Positions 44,640-56,509 are shown, counted from the first letter of the stretch. The stretch: DNA of 64,000 bases from Dasyornis broadbenti (GCA_013397935.1 VZRN01000794.1:1994652-2058651), one strand, 5' to 3'. The notes: generated by a model not told the origin, from the letters alone. A program made the numbers and translations.

Positions 44640-44970
44640 AACCTATTTTCACACGTGCCTACCAGATGTTCCCCATATCACACTCGGTACAGCCAGATGG
44701 CTTCAGAATCCCTTCCCCATCACGTATCATCAGCTCCCGATCATCTCGCTGATGTGTAATGGCCCCGTCAGAGGGGAACGAGCTGCTCAGGGTAATTGTC
44801 TGCATGTTCCCAAACATCTGCGCACATGTCCCTGCCTAGCTCCGTGACACGTCCCTGCTTTCAGAGCCCAGAGCCCGCAATTCCTGGTGGGAGAGGAGCT
44901 CCCCCTCGGAGATGCCGTTAAACACCCGGTAATTACTGCAGGAGATAAGCAGCCTGCGTCACTACAACTC
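44640..44970. promoter_or_regulatory. Candidate conserved non-coding element, CpG-retaining
   Basis: Words include 'CATCACGTATCATCAGC', 'CCGATCATCTCGCTGATG', 'GGGTAATTGTCTGCATG', 'CATCTGCGCACATGTCC' (two E-box-like cores) and 'CACCCGGTAATTACTGC'. Many CpGs survive in a non-promoter context. This pattern fits a conserved regulatory element better than neutral DNA; it needs alignment to prove. Confidence 0.4.
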
Positions 44971-45054
44971 AATTGCCACCACACCCAAAGGTCACCGGTT
45001 CAGCTTTACACAGCCAGACTTTAACAGAGTTAGACCCTGACACAGGGTAAAGGG

Positions 45055-45080
45055 GACGGACGGACGGACGGACGGATGGA
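45055..45080 (+). repeat. (GGAC)n tetranucleotide microsatellite
   Basis: About five tandem copies of GGAC, the last changed to GGAT, lie in 'GGACGGACGGACGGAC'-type sequence. It is CpG-rich for a microsatellite and short enough to be a usable polymorphic marker. Confidence 0.9.
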
Positions 45081-46009
45081 TAAGCTGCTTCACTCCCCAG
45101 AAAGAGGCATTTGTTGTGCAGAGAAGAACTGGGACAAGACACTTTGGACTTAGGCCAGAATTTGGGAATGCCTGTGCAGGATCAGAGTCCTGTCACCAGC
45201 TATGCCACCTTGTAAAGCGCGTTCAGCACCTTGAGGACGTGGTTTGGTGCAGATTTGAGACTCGATGCAGCCTGATCTTGCAACAAAAAGAGCAATACTT
45301 AATGCAAAACTAAAAGAAACACAAAAACTGGGAAGATTTTAATCAATGGCAAGGGCCAGTGAGTTTAGAACGTGTTTTTGATGCCTCAACAAGGTGAAGA
45401 AGCAGTGGTGGGCAGAAGCGCCCTTCAGCTATGTTGGAGATGGAGCAAAGCCCTGAGTGCTGCCAGCTGCTGGTGCAGGAGCAGGAGAGGAGGCAATTTT
45501 AGCAAGCAAATAAAATAGAAACAGCAGATCAAATCCAAAGGGATCCTTTCTGATAGGCAAGTGACAGTATTAACAACCTGGCAGCTCCCCTGGTGCCCCA
45601 GCTTCTGAGCCAGCCTCAGAGGAGAACTGACAGGCACATCAGCATCAAGAAGCACTCACGAAGGCAAGGAAAGGCTCATCTCTCCAAACTTCCCCATCCT
45701 ATTCCTCTCCCCAACATCCAGCCGAGAGAACACAGCCCAAACCCAAAGCTCTTCCCTACTTCACTTCCCTCTTGCTCACACTGCCGCTAGCAGGGCAGGC
45801 CTGGGAGGGCACAAAGCCCAGTTCAAGTGGAGGTCAGGGATGAGGCCGTGCCTCAGAGTGGACAAATCCAGCAGCCACCGCCGGGATCTGGGCCCCTCTG
45901 GCAGCTGCCAGCCCCTCCAGAGGGCTCGGAGCAGGGCCGGGAGCTTTGCCCATGGACAACGGGGCTGCAGGGCGGGACAGAGGGGTGCAAGGGAAGAGGG
46001 CAAAGGGTG

Positions 46010-46290
46010 TCCACTGATATAATTGACTGCTCGACTAATTAAAATTCCTGGGCTGCTAATTGGGGCTGGGATCTGACTGCCGACTGCTCCCTCAGCAGCC
46101 CTGCACAGAGCCTGCGTGGAAGAGTGGGATAAATGTTTGAAAGCAGCCGGGCCCCTCGTCGGGGCTGGCAGAGCCCAGAGCTGTTTTGTCTGACCGATAA
46201 TAAGCTGCCAAATTACTTTTGACAAGTGAAGGGGATTGGAAATAATGGGGGTCTGTGAAAAGCCCAGGGCGCAGACGGGGGGATCCATGA
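46010..46290. promoter_or_regulatory. Candidate conserved non-coding element
   Basis: 'GATATAATTGACTGCTCG', 'GACTAATTAAAATTCC', 'GGCTGCTAATTGGGGCTGG', 'TCTGACCGATAATAAGC' and 'CCAAATTACTTTTGACAAG' occur in one block. TTTGACAAG contains a MEIS-like TGACA. A minus-strand open frame crosses the whole block without codon-like constraint visible. Among the best islands by motif content. Confidence 0.42.
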
Positions 46291-49088
46291 GATAATGAGG
46301 AGGCAAAGGCCTCGCATGGCTGAGGGCTCCCCACCTCCTGGCAAGGCAGCGGGACTGGGGCGTGAGGGGACAGGGAGGAGGCTGTGAGGGACACCTGTGC
46401 CACACTCCAGTCAATATTTGGCCTGAAAAGGCTCTGCCTGAGGCACAAGGAAAGCAGGGAATGCCTGGAGGCAATCAGCCTTAGCACCCCCGCTCTGCCT
46501 CAGCTCTGGTTTTTAGGAGTGGTCTTCAAAACCCTCATGTCAGAGCACCAAAATCTTCATCGCTTTTCCATCTCCCACCCTAGGTTAGTATTTTCCACGT
46601 ACTGCCCAGATGTGCCAGCAGCAGCTCCTACATCCCAGCTGCTCACCTGATCCAAATAAACTCCACATCCCTATAGGATCCAGGTGCTCCGGCTGCACCA
46701 GACATGGGAAATCAGCAATCAGACTGCAATAATTAAAGTGTTCATTTACATACCAATACCCCAGATATTCTCCACCTCATATCCCTTTCACAATGATGCA
46801 GTATCCAAATCTGGAGCGCCTATGAGTGCACACAGCCAATTTCTTTCTACTCAGAAAAAGAAAATAGCCTATTTTTTTTCATGTCAACATGCTCTGTGTA
46901 GTATCCAGTGGGTAATTTTAGTGTCTAACGCAGCGTCCACAGAATCCTCACATCCTGGGAAGTCAGATGGGTGCCTTCTTTGCCTTAGTTTGGAGAATAA
47001 AAGTCCCTCTAATACCCTGGAGACATCCAGGAGATATAACTTGATTCTTGGAAACCTGAGTATTGGGATACGTTTGATCAAAACTGGAAAGAGGAGCTAG
47101 GATGTACCACTTTTGAGAGGATCGCCCAGCAGGCAAACGTGCCACGGAAAGAGAAGACAGAACTGACATCAAGTTTCTCACTTTTCCATAGGATTTCACA
47201 TCTATTTCAAAACCGTGGCCTTCAGGTCGTTTCCTCCACACAAAAATGCCCAAGTTGCTTGAGCCTGGTCATCTTCATGCCCAGACACAGAGCCGGTGGG
47301 CCTTCTCTGCAGTGACTCCAGCTTTCATTTTCCCTTGGGATGGGCTTTCCCTGGAGCAGAGCTCCCAAGGAGGACAGCTGCACATTCCCTGCTCCCATGC
47401 GCACTGCACCCCACTATTTCTCAGGGCCCCTGATTCCTCACTCTCCTCCTCCCCAGAGACTCTGCACTGGCAGGGACCAGAACGCAGGGGCAAATGTGCC
47501 CATTTTTCATCATTTCAGTGATTTTTTTTGAACACAGGAAGGAGGAAAACATTACTTTAACCCATGAGTGGGTGCAGGCCAGGGAGCTGTCAGATGCCAC
47601 AGACATTTCCCAATGCTCCTCACAGCCTTTTTTCCAGCTCCATCCAGTTAGTTTCAAAGCAGATCTCATGTTCCAGCAGCGCTGTGCGGACCTCAGGAGG
47701 TGCTGACATACCAGGTTTTTTCCACATCAAGTAATACAAAAGGATAAAACTCATGTTTTAGTGGAGTTTTTTCCTCCCTTTTCTTCTCTAAACTTGGATT
47801 ATGGAAGCTCCAGCTGAGCTCTCAAACAGGCACTGTGCAAGTCACATTCTCAGCATCAAAGTGTTGCAGCAGTTCATGGCAGTTCATTTGCTGCCTGGGT
47901 ATTTTTCAAGCCAGAGATTCCCAAAGGAAAACAGAACTTGATTCCCTCTGCTTCCAGCCCTCCTCTCCCCTGAAGGCCACCTTACTCACAGTGCAAAGCC
48001 ACAACCCCTAAGCTGCTTCTTGCCCGTATTCCCCTGACAAAACACCACCAATTCACAGTGCAGAGGCTGGGTGAAGCTCTCCTGGGCCCACTTACAGGGG
48101 TCTAATTCTCAGATCAGCTTCTGATTTGTCCTTTTTAAGAGCAAAATAACAAAAATGCTTTGAAAAGGAAGCTTGCTGTAATTGCAGTGGCAATGTTCCT
48201 TTCCTGGAAAGTCCTAAAAATCACTGTGTGTGTCTCTCAAGGTCTTCACCCCTCCCTTTTTGTACAGCAAATCTTCAAAGCCCTGACGGGTAAGTGGGGC
48301 TGAGGGCTGCCAGAGGCAGCAGCGCTCCCAGGTCCTGCAAAGGAGAAGAGAGGGCACAGAGGGGAAGAGGATGGGGCTATGGGATTGTCTGCATTTTTCC
48401 TTAACAGTTTGGGGTCAAGCCTGATCCCCGGTGGGGTCAGCTGTCTTACAGTCCAACACGCCAAAGTCAAAGGAGACTGTGCTTCCCTGTGGGAGCCCAG
48501 CCCGAGGGAGGCTCTGCAGCCCCTGCAGGAACAGCAGGGTCGGAAGTGGATGGAGGAAAGTGTGGGAAGGCAGCAGGGGGGAAGGACACAGCGATGCCGG
48601 ACGGGAACTCGCTGGGGTGGATGCATGGGACCCATCCCCTGCCCTGGGGGCAACCATCCGTGGGCACCTCTCAGCACCAACATCCCTTCCCACAGAGCAC
48701 TGGGCTACATCCACCACCAGCGGGACCAGCTCTGGGAGCAGACTGGCGTAGGAGGGGTGTCAAGAGTCACAGGAATCACCCCAAAATCCCCTTTTCATCA
48801 CCTACAGGATGCTTCCCACCAGCAAAACAACCCCGGAAAATTGAAGTCACGGTGACTCTACAGCACTTTGCAAAGGGTTGACAGCTCTGATAAGAATGAA
48901 GGGAAGGAAATGAGGAAATCTGGACAGTTGGACAATACCTAAACACACCACGCACCAGAAAGAGATTCGGGCAAAACAGCAACTCAAAGGGAGACAGAGA
49001 GAAAGGGAAGTTGCCCGTGCTGCCCAGCTCACATGGATGGAGCGGGATGCTCATGCAGCCAAAGACAAAGAAGAGATAAAATAGGAAG

Positions 49089-49646
49089 ATGTCAAAGTTA
49101 TTTTTTTCAGAATGTAAGCTCCATTACACAAGGCGAAAGGTGCGTATTAAGTACAATAAAAAAAGAAGCTTTTATAGAGATGAATTTGTCTGCCCCGTCC
49201 TCCTTAAACCAGAGGTTATAAATTGTGACGGATCATGTATGTTTTTGGGAAGCGAAGGCAGGAAAAACGAAAGGGAATTGGGGAATAGATCAAATTTCTC
49301 TGAGCAAAAGGCTTGGAAGACACATTTAAATCAAGCTTTTTCTTCTCGCCGTGGAGCTGGTGCCATTCTGATCCACAGGAGAAGGAAACTTCTCACTCCC
49401 GTATTCCTGCAGCTCCTTGAACCCACAGACTGTTCACAGACCCACAAAGGGGATGAGCTTAAAGCCGGTTGTTTGTGGACTTCAGATTACGAGAATGGGA
49501 TAAACGAGGAAAATGCAGCTGCTGGAATGTGTTGTTATCTGCTTCCATGCATCCATCTCGCCGCAAACATTCCAGTGCCCCAATTCCACCGGCAAAGCCG
49601 CTCAAGAACAGCAGAGCTCCGAGCAGCAAGTTGGAACAAAAGATAA
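49089..49646 (+). CDS. Hypothetical 185-codon frame in AT-rich DNA (doubtful)
   Basis: An ATG at 49089 (A at -3) follows an in-frame TAA at 49077 and opens 185 codons. The translation begins MSKLFFSECKLHYTRRKV and is rich in K, R, C and S. It shows no signal peptide, membrane segment or domain that I recognise. Its first third is unusually AT-rich, where stops should be frequent, which makes the length slightly surprising. It has no splice or promoter context, and part of it overlaps motif-rich DNA. Most likely a chance frame. Confidence 0.1.
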   Translation: MSKLFFSECKLHYTRRKVRIKYNKKRSFYRDEFVCPVLLKPEVINCDGSCMFLGSEGRKNERELGNRSNFSEQKAWKTHLNQAFSSRRGAGAILIHRRRKLLTPVFLQLLEPTDCSQTHKGDELKAGCLWTSDYENGINEENAAAGMCCYLLPCIHLAANIPVPQFHRQSRSRTAELRAASWNKR

Positions 49647-49739
49647 TAATTTTTATCGCTCCTCTTTCAAGTTTCTGCAACAAAAGCCTGTTCCTGTCTG
49701 GCCCAGGAACAGATCCGCCTGCCACAGCCGAACTTCAAA

Positions 49740-50050
49740 TATTCCTGATTGACCTCAGCGTGTGAAATAGGCACCATTAAAGTGTTCTAAGAATAATTCC
49801 CAGAAATCATGAGTCACTGTCTGATTTCGGCAGAAAGGGCTAAAACGATTCAATTATTCACCATGAATTATTCACTGATAATTACACTGTAGTTAGCGAT
49901 CTCCACGCAGACAGTTCATTACGAGCAAGCCACTGGTGTGCAGTTAATATTTCACAAAAAAGCCCCACTTTTGTTATTGCACGTCATATATAATGAAGCA
50001 GAAATATTGGTGGCCATCAGAGGAAATCAGAGAGAGATTAAATGTGGAAG
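49740..50050. promoter_or_regulatory. Candidate conserved non-coding element
   Basis: Dense words: 'CACCATTAAAGTG', 'AAGAATAATTCCC', 'GAAATCATGAGTCACTG' (an AP-1 TGAGTCA), 'ACGATTCAATTATTCACC', 'ATGAATTATTCACTGATAA' and 'GTAGTTAGCGATC'. ATTATTCAC occurs twice 17 bp apart. Retained CpGs (ACGATT, GCGATC) and AT-richness make it one of the best enhancer candidates. Confidence 0.45.
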
Positions 50051-51904
50051 GAAAATGCTGCTATTTCTAATTCTCACACAGCTCTGCCAAGTGCAGCACC
50101 AGCCCGAGCATCCCTTTCTCTGGTTTCAGAGCCAGCCAGGATTGCATTCCTTGGAGAGACACACAGTGAGGAGCAGAGAAACTGAGAAACCGAGCTGTCA
50201 ACCAGGGAGAAAATTCACCTTTTGCTCTTCTTTTGCTGATGACTGCTGGAAACCCCTCTAAACCCAGGCTCTCTGGGACTGAGACAGTTCAGTTTTGCTC
50301 GTCCGCCTGCTGCTCACACAGAGCTGTTTTGGCAACCGAGCTGCCATTTACCTGCCATTGCACTGGCAGGGCTGGCACAAAAAGCAGGCAGAGAGGAGAG
50401 AGCCACTCTGAGAGCTTCTCACCTGCCAGGCAAGTGAGGGAAGAGCTCATTTCTCCCACACTTCCAAGCAAGGATTCTGGGTTTTGTCACAAGGAGCCAA
50501 TTCAGCGTAGCTGAGCCAACACCATCCTCCTGCAGAATAACCAAAATAGCCCTTGAAGTCTGCGGGGGCTCCATCCCAGGACATTTGCGCTCCCATCTCA
50601 CATAGCTGCTTCCCTTTCCTTTTCCTTCACCAGCTTGGTGGGATGCAGAAATAGCCAGGGTGGCTTCTCTCCGGCCCAGCCCCACAGAGCACACGGCCAA
50701 CCAGGACAGGGTGCTCAGGAACAGCTCCAGAACCCACTCCAGCTCCTGGAGCAACCAACAGGCTCTCCCAGACACTCACCCGCAGCTCAGAGGTTTCAGG
50801 CTCCTCTGGGAGGCTCTCAATGCCCAGATAAACTCAGGTGCTCAATGCTGTGAATATGAACTCCTCATTTTGCGGGTCACACAACACAGCACAAGTGCTT
50901 GCCACAGGCAGGAGGACCAGGCACTGAGCTCCTATCTCAGAAATATCCCATTTTTTCCAGCTGTGCTGTTTCCTATCCCAAACACAGCTAAGAAATCACC
51001 AACTTAGGCTTGCATGACAACAGGGAACTACACAGGTCAGCTAGTTTCCCCTGTCCTTGCCAAGTCTGGGAAGGTTCTTAGGGTGCATTTTCCTGGTGGC
51101 AGCTCTGTGAAAATAGCACCTTTCAGGCACCCCCACCTTGGGAAAAAGAGAGCAGAAAGGTCTGTGTGAAGTGTTCCTGTGAGACAATTTGACAGGACAG
51201 AGATGAGCTGGGATGAACAAGGAGACACTGGGGTCATTCCCGTGTCTCTGGGGGATTTTAGCACACAGGGCAGGGGCTCCAAAATTCTATCCTATTAATC
51301 TGTTCCGGCCAAGATGCACTTCCATATCTTCATCATCCTTCTTGCCTCTCCCCAAATCTTTCCCCACCCTTCCCTCTCCTGCCAGAGCCAATGCAGGCCA
51401 CTCATGATGTGGATGCACCCCCTGTCACAGCAGAGTACAGTTTGCTATTTTGTTCCTTATTTTCCTAATAATTCCTATCATTTTAGTCACTGCCTCTGAC
51501 TGGCACTGAGAACACAGTTGATATTTTCATCCAGCCGTCCATTAGAACCACCAGATCTCATTGGTGAGTGGTAACAGCCAGTGCAGAGCCCATTACAGCC
51601 TGTATAAAATTAGGACTGTTTTCTCCCAGATGAAAACAGGAAAACAGACTCCCTGCTCAAAAATCACACAGCTGTTGTCCTCATCCTTTATCCTGAATTC
51701 TGCCCTTTCGGAGCGGTCCAATGGGTTTCCATACTTTTTTCACTTAATTTGGCTTTTTTTTCTGGCTGGAACTCCTCACATTTCTGGCTCTTTACCTTGG
51801 GGAAGTTAAGGCAAAGGGCTTTCAAGGATGAAGTCGTGGATAGTGTTACCTCAGTGCCGTGTTTTAAGGCATTTCTTGAGCTTTTATGCTCATCCTTACC
51901 CTTT

Positions 51905-52000
51905 CTCCACACCAGCATTGATTACAGCGGGTAATTGTTTTCTAATTGGCCCGCAGCTGCTTATCTATCTTAGATAATTAAAGTGAAGAAGAAGAAGTAG
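51905..52000. promoter_or_regulatory. Candidate conserved non-coding element
   Basis: 'TTGATTACAGCGGGTAATTG', 'TTTTCTAATTGGCCCGC', 'GCTTATCTATCTTAG' (GATA words) and 'ATAATTAAAGTGAAG' occur within 95 bp, followed by a short GAAGAAGAAGAAG repeat. Inferred from motif clustering. Confidence 0.36.
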
Positions 52001-52965
52001 AAATAAGGGAAGAAAACGGAACTTTACTCTTAAGTAGCTGCTTATTGACTGTCTCGATCGATGGGGAGGTCACTTTGGGCTCATACACAAGCGGGACACG
52101 TCCTTGACTGAAACACACACCCTGACAGACCCAGGGAGGCAATTCCCAGCCTCTCACTCCTCCTTCTGCCAAGTCCCACCTTCATTCCTTCCGACTCCGC
52201 AGTCCCAGACTCCTCCAGTCCCACAACACCACCCTGGAGGACACCAGCCAACCATCGGTCTGAGCTCAAGAGGTGACACAATCGAAGTGCCACAGGCTGA
52301 TTTATCTGGGCTGGCATGAACTCGGTATCGCCAAGATCTCTCCTCCCTTGTCAAGTTGGATTAAAACCAGACAAGGAAAGTATTGACTGCTCAACCACGG
52401 GCCTAGAAAATCATTGGGAAGGGTGGAGCCTGACCACGGAGCGTTGCACAGCCCTGCTCCCCTGCCCAGAGCCCCGGCACCACAAACCTGCTGCATTTCC
52501 CCTCCAACGCCACCCAGCTGGGTTTAACAGCAAGGGCAGCAAGGCACTCCGGCTTCTCACTAGTGCTAACACCGGTCAGAACTCAGGTTCTGTGCTGGAA
52601 AGCCCAAGGAAATCTTCCAGGGAGTTTAAGAGCTCAGAATCTGGCTCTACTTTGTAGAAGGAGTTAAAACACAGTTCCCTGCTAGCTCAGCAAGGGGTCA
52701 AGCAGAGCCTTTGAAGGCAACTCAAAGAGCAGCTGGACAGAGCTGGCAGAAGGTGTTAGGCCTGACCCAGTCTGAACAGCCAGCACAGGCCCACACACCT
52801 CAGGTGACAATAACCATGCACAGCATGAGACAAATCCCAGCGAAATGTCTCTCCCACCAACTCTGAAAACCTGGAAAAACAGTGCAGGTAACTCGTTACC
52901 AGAGCTGAGGAGAGATGCTAACAAAGGGCTGTAGACAAATCTGTTGCCACAACTGGAGTTTTTGG

Positions 52966-52985
52966 GCAAGGTGTAGCAAGGTGTA
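52966..52985 (+). repeat. Tandem duplication of a 10-mer
   Basis: GCAAGGTGTA occurs twice head to tail without mismatch. A small replication-slippage-type duplication. Confidence 0.85.
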
Positions 52986-53103
52986 GAGCTGAGAGCTTGT
53001 CCTTCGAAGAGCAGAAATGCTGACTGCCTTCCACCATCCACCTCTCACAGCCTCCAGGTTCTGGGTGCATCACCCAGAGACCTCAGCCCAGCCACATTGA
53101 GGT

Positions 53104-53119
53104 CACACACACACACACA
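53104..53119 (+). repeat. (AC)n dinucleotide repeat
   Basis: About eight AC units follow 'GAGGT'. A short microsatellite. Confidence 0.9.
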
Positions 53120-53359
53120 GGCCAGCTGAGAGGTGACTTCCAGCATGCCACTTCCAAAGATCTCCTGGTAAACTAAGGAGGCCCTGTTCAACCCAGCATG
53201 ACATTCTCTTAGCACAAAAATTCAGAACAACTTTCAGCAAAAGTGCTTTTTAACTAAACTATACGGTTTTATTTGCTCTCCCCCTGCCACCTCCCCTGCA
53301 AATCATACTGGAAATGCTCCAAGCAGGAACCTTCTTTGTGTCTGTGCATGTAAAACTTC

Positions 53360-53900
53360 CAAGTACATGCTAATTCAGTTTAATTATGGATTTACTTCAC
53401 TGGCTGCATTGCTAATGCCAGAAACAGCCAATATTTGCAGCCAAGGAAATGAGGAAAAAGGAAAGCAAGGTTTCCCGTGCTTGTGTCCCTCTCAAACCCT
53501 GTCCCTGCATCCCCATCCTTTCAGAACTTGGTGTGCGGGAACATCACAAAGATAACCTGCTTTTTATTTGTACAATTTATTAGATAATCTCCTTCTAATC
53601 GAGAACTAATTAAAGGACGTGAATGCTTGGTTGGAAACGGGGATTAAAACGTGGATAATTATCATAAACGCCACATTTGTTGTTCCAGCCTGCTCTGTTC
53701 TCCTCCTCCCCTCTCCCTTTCCCCCCAGTCCCTCTCCCAGGCTGCTCCTGATAATTCTCAGACTGTCTCAGAAGGGGTTTGCTTTCACAATCAATTATTT
53801 TCTTTTTTGTCTCCCTGGCTAATGTTTCGTTTGTGTGAGAACATTAACAAGAACTATTTTCTTTTCCTTGTAAATTCATTTAGACGACAGTGACAGAAGG
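53360..53900. promoter_or_regulatory. Candidate regulatory region with minus-strand G4
   Basis: The region contains 'CAGTTTAATTATGGATTTAC', 'GCATTGCTAATGCC', 'CTTCTAATCGAGAACTAATT', 'GGATAATTATCATAAACG' and 'CACAATCAATTATTTTC', with a C-rich block at 53708-53738 between the AT-rich parts. GATAATTATC is a 10-bp palindrome. The mix of homeodomain cores and a G4-capable block is notable. Confidence 0.38.
53708..53738 (-). other. G-quadruplex motif on the minus strand (five runs)
   Basis: Five plus-strand C-runs (C4, C3, C6, C3, C3) are separated by exactly three bases each (TCT, TTT, AGT, TCT). The minus strand therefore meets the G4 rule with regular 3-nt loops. Confidence 0.75.
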
Positions 53901-54639
53901 TGGGGAGGTGGCAGCTGTAGGAAAAAAAGAGGAAACAGGAACATTAAACCGAAGCTTATAAATTATTTCATCTTCTCCAGACAATCCAAATCTGTCACTG
54001 CTCTGTGTGCAAGGGGAATTTTTTTTAATTTTTTTTTTTTGTCCAAGGGTTCCTCACAGACACGAGACATTGATATATGTGGGAGGCTGACGAGAGAATC
54101 TCAGCACAGCTTTTTTCTGCCTGCTCCCCTGCCAGAGCTGCTGCTCCCCTAGCAAGGACCATGGCCACTGAGGTTTCATCAGACAGAGTATCTAGGCCAG
54201 TAAGGAAAGATTGAGTTTAACTCGTCCTGTTTGGCTTAAGCACATTTTTAAGCCTGTGTCTGCACAGGCAGAGCCTATTTCTTTGCTGTAGCATCCATGC
54301 AGGACCACTTCTTGCTCAGGCAAAGACTCCGAGGAGCAGGAGGTGGCTCAGGTCAAGCCATACCACCTTCAAGGGAGGATTCTGAGCCACTTGCACCGGC
54401 TGATGTGAGGCTCCATTCCCTCAGTGATGTCCTGCAAGCCCAGGGCTGATGACCCAGCGGATGGGAAGCACGGACGTCACAGGATGCAGAGCAGCTCCTC
54501 TCCCCCTGGATCAGATGTTAACCATGAGAACATAAATAATTACTCCTTTGAAAGTGCCCTAGCAGGATAAAAGGTGAAAATGAGAGCAGGTCCCTCAATA
54601 GCTGGACACCAGAACAAGACAGGGATGTTGGAACCATGG

Positions 54640-54740
54640 CCAAGATCAAAATGCGCCGGACGATTTTTTGTGCCTGGATTGTTTATCGCTTAATCCTCAA
54701 CGAAAGTGCTAAAAGCACAGAAGTGACAGGCAGATTTTAC
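54640..54740. promoter_or_regulatory. Candidate conserved non-coding element
   Basis: 'AAAATGCGCCGGACGATTTT', 'TGGATTGTTTATCGCTTAAT' and 'CTCAACGAAAGTGC' keep five CpGs in AT-rich DNA, with a forkhead-like TTGTTTATC. Short but distinctive; inferred. Confidence 0.33.
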
Positions 54741-56094
54741 TTTTCTTTACTTCTAAGGAGCAGAAAGGCTCTTCCTGTCTAACCTGTACCTGGCATGTCA
54801 TAGTCCAACCTGATGGCATTTCACCCCTCAGTCAGTCCCACAAATTGTAACAGAAGGGGTGCCTAAGGGAGGAGACAGCCCTCAGCTGGGAAAACACACA
54901 CTCCCTTGAAACAGTCATTTAGTTTGCTTAAGTGATTTTGCTTTAGGTGTCTTTCCACCAATCCTGGGAAGAAGTGATGCTCCAAAGGGCTGGGTGTGCA
55001 CCAGAAAGGGCACAGAGAGGGCTCCTGTTCAAGGCCAGCATCTCTCACAGCACCGCTGCCACTGGGAATTGCCCCCACTAAACGGGGACAGCACAAGAGC
55101 CCCTTAACAAAGAGCACAGGTTTTGATGCCCACCCACTCCATGGCTGTGGAAAAACACCTCTGACTTAAAGCCAGGCTCAGCTTTGGCACAATTCAAACC
55201 AGACCCAGCAGATATTTTCCCCCACGGAGCAGGGAACTCCCGATTTCCATCCAGCCCGGAGAGACGCACTGTGTACAAACGTGCAAGGCGTTAGCAGGTT
55301 GTTAGTTCTGAAAAATTGGAACGATTCCATTTCAAAGAGATACGTAATGCATAAGCGTCTGGGCTCATCTGTCTTTCTCATCATCCCTCCTGCCTTGAAG
55401 TAAGGTCTTGCTCTCTAAGAATCTAGACAAGAAAAACACTCCAACAAAATGAAAAGCAACCTGGCTGGTGATATATATAAAAGATGACATCTCCAGAAAT
55501 CCCAAACTTCAAAGGGGCAGCTTTCGGCTCGTGATGATCCCCTCCCTCCAGCCCTCAAGGCTAGTGTCACAGTTTTACAGCCACGGGAATCATTTGATCT
55601 CTCCAAATGGCAGCTCAGTGGTCTGGCACACTTCTGGATGTCAAAAAAGTCTGCACCGCCACCAGCAATATTCTGCAGGGGTTGGTCTCTGAAAGGACAG
55701 ATTGAGGTGAAACAATCAAAAGATTCAGCGGCAAGAGGAGGAGGGAGGGAAAAGGGGCATTCTGAAGGACAGTGGCAGGCTGAGAGACTCTGTGGCCTGG
55801 TTTGTGTGGGGTTGATGGCACAGGGATGTCAGAGGTTCCTGGGTGTGCTGGCCATTCCAGTGTGGTGAATTCACATTGCGAGGACTTTCCCCACCTCACA
55901 CAGCAGCCTGTGGCTCACATTTGCAGGATTAGGGAAAGCACACGGGACTGGCTGCAGGAATCAGGCCTTCTCCGAGCCATCCCAGCAGCACAGGGAAACC
56001 TCTGCCCTCCTCACCCTCCGGAGCACGCTGCAGGTCCCAGCCCTCCCCTACAACATTCAGGGAGTGGGTGAAGGCGAGGGGACAGAAGAAGCTG

Positions 56095-56245
56095 CCAGGA
56101 TAAGTAATTGGCTGCCTGCTGGTGAGAACTCTTAATTAGAGGCTTTTCAGCAATGAAATGTTTATATGGAGTTAATGTATTTACTTTGATGCACACACGC
56201 TGTAATAAACGGGCACCCTTCCTATGCTCCAGCAATTAAAGAAGT
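56095..56245. promoter_or_regulatory. Candidate conserved non-coding element
   Basis: 'GGATAAGTAATTGGCTGCC', 'ACTCTTAATTAGAGGC' (CTCTTAATTAGAG is a near-perfect palindrome), 'GGAGTTAATGTATTTAC', 'ACTTTGATGC' (TCF-like) and 'CAGCAATTAAAGAAG' occur in 150 bp. A strong enhancer-like island by motif content. Confidence 0.42.
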
Positions 56246-56509
56246 GTGTTGCAAACAAACACAGCCACCAGCTCCCACAGTCCCTTTCCCCATGGCCCAG
56301 AGCATCCCTGAGAGATGGGATGGCCCCAGCTTTCCCAGGGCAACGATGTGGGTGTTGGAGCAGGGTCCCTTAGTCCAAGTGGGTAAGAAACTTTCCCCCA
56401 TCCAGCCTGGAAAACAATAAATTGAGCCCAGTTTTCATACTGCAGACTGGGAAAAATAGCTCCTTCCAAGCAGGGCACTGGATTGTGCACTGGCTGCAGT
56501 TTCTGAACA

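Larger units (their letters stand above)
43401..49088. other. Non-coding stretch with several motif-rich islands
   Basis: No gene is recognised. The islands at 43780-43880, 44640-44970 and 46010-46290 are listed separately. The 232-codon minus frame at 45776-46474 runs through the 46.0 kb island and is opposed by plus frames, so it is considered accidental. The 158-codon frame at 48379-48855 also has overlapping frames on both strands. T14 lies at 44617-44630 and an ACGG repeat at 45055-45080. Confidence 0.5.
50051..53359. other. Non-coding stretch, mostly unremarkable
   Basis: No gene or transposable element is recognised. Open frames of about 115-119 codons occur on both strands (50419-50775 and 52682-53041 minus, 50660-51007 plus) without motifs. 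The island at 51905-52000, a tandem 10-mer at 52966-52985 and an AC repeat at 53104-53119 are listed separately. Confidence 0.55.

Noticed and set aside
45776..46474. 232-codon minus-strand open frame rich in P and L
   Set aside because: Crosses a homeodomain-motif island and is opposed by other open frames; the P/L-rich translation reflects base composition.
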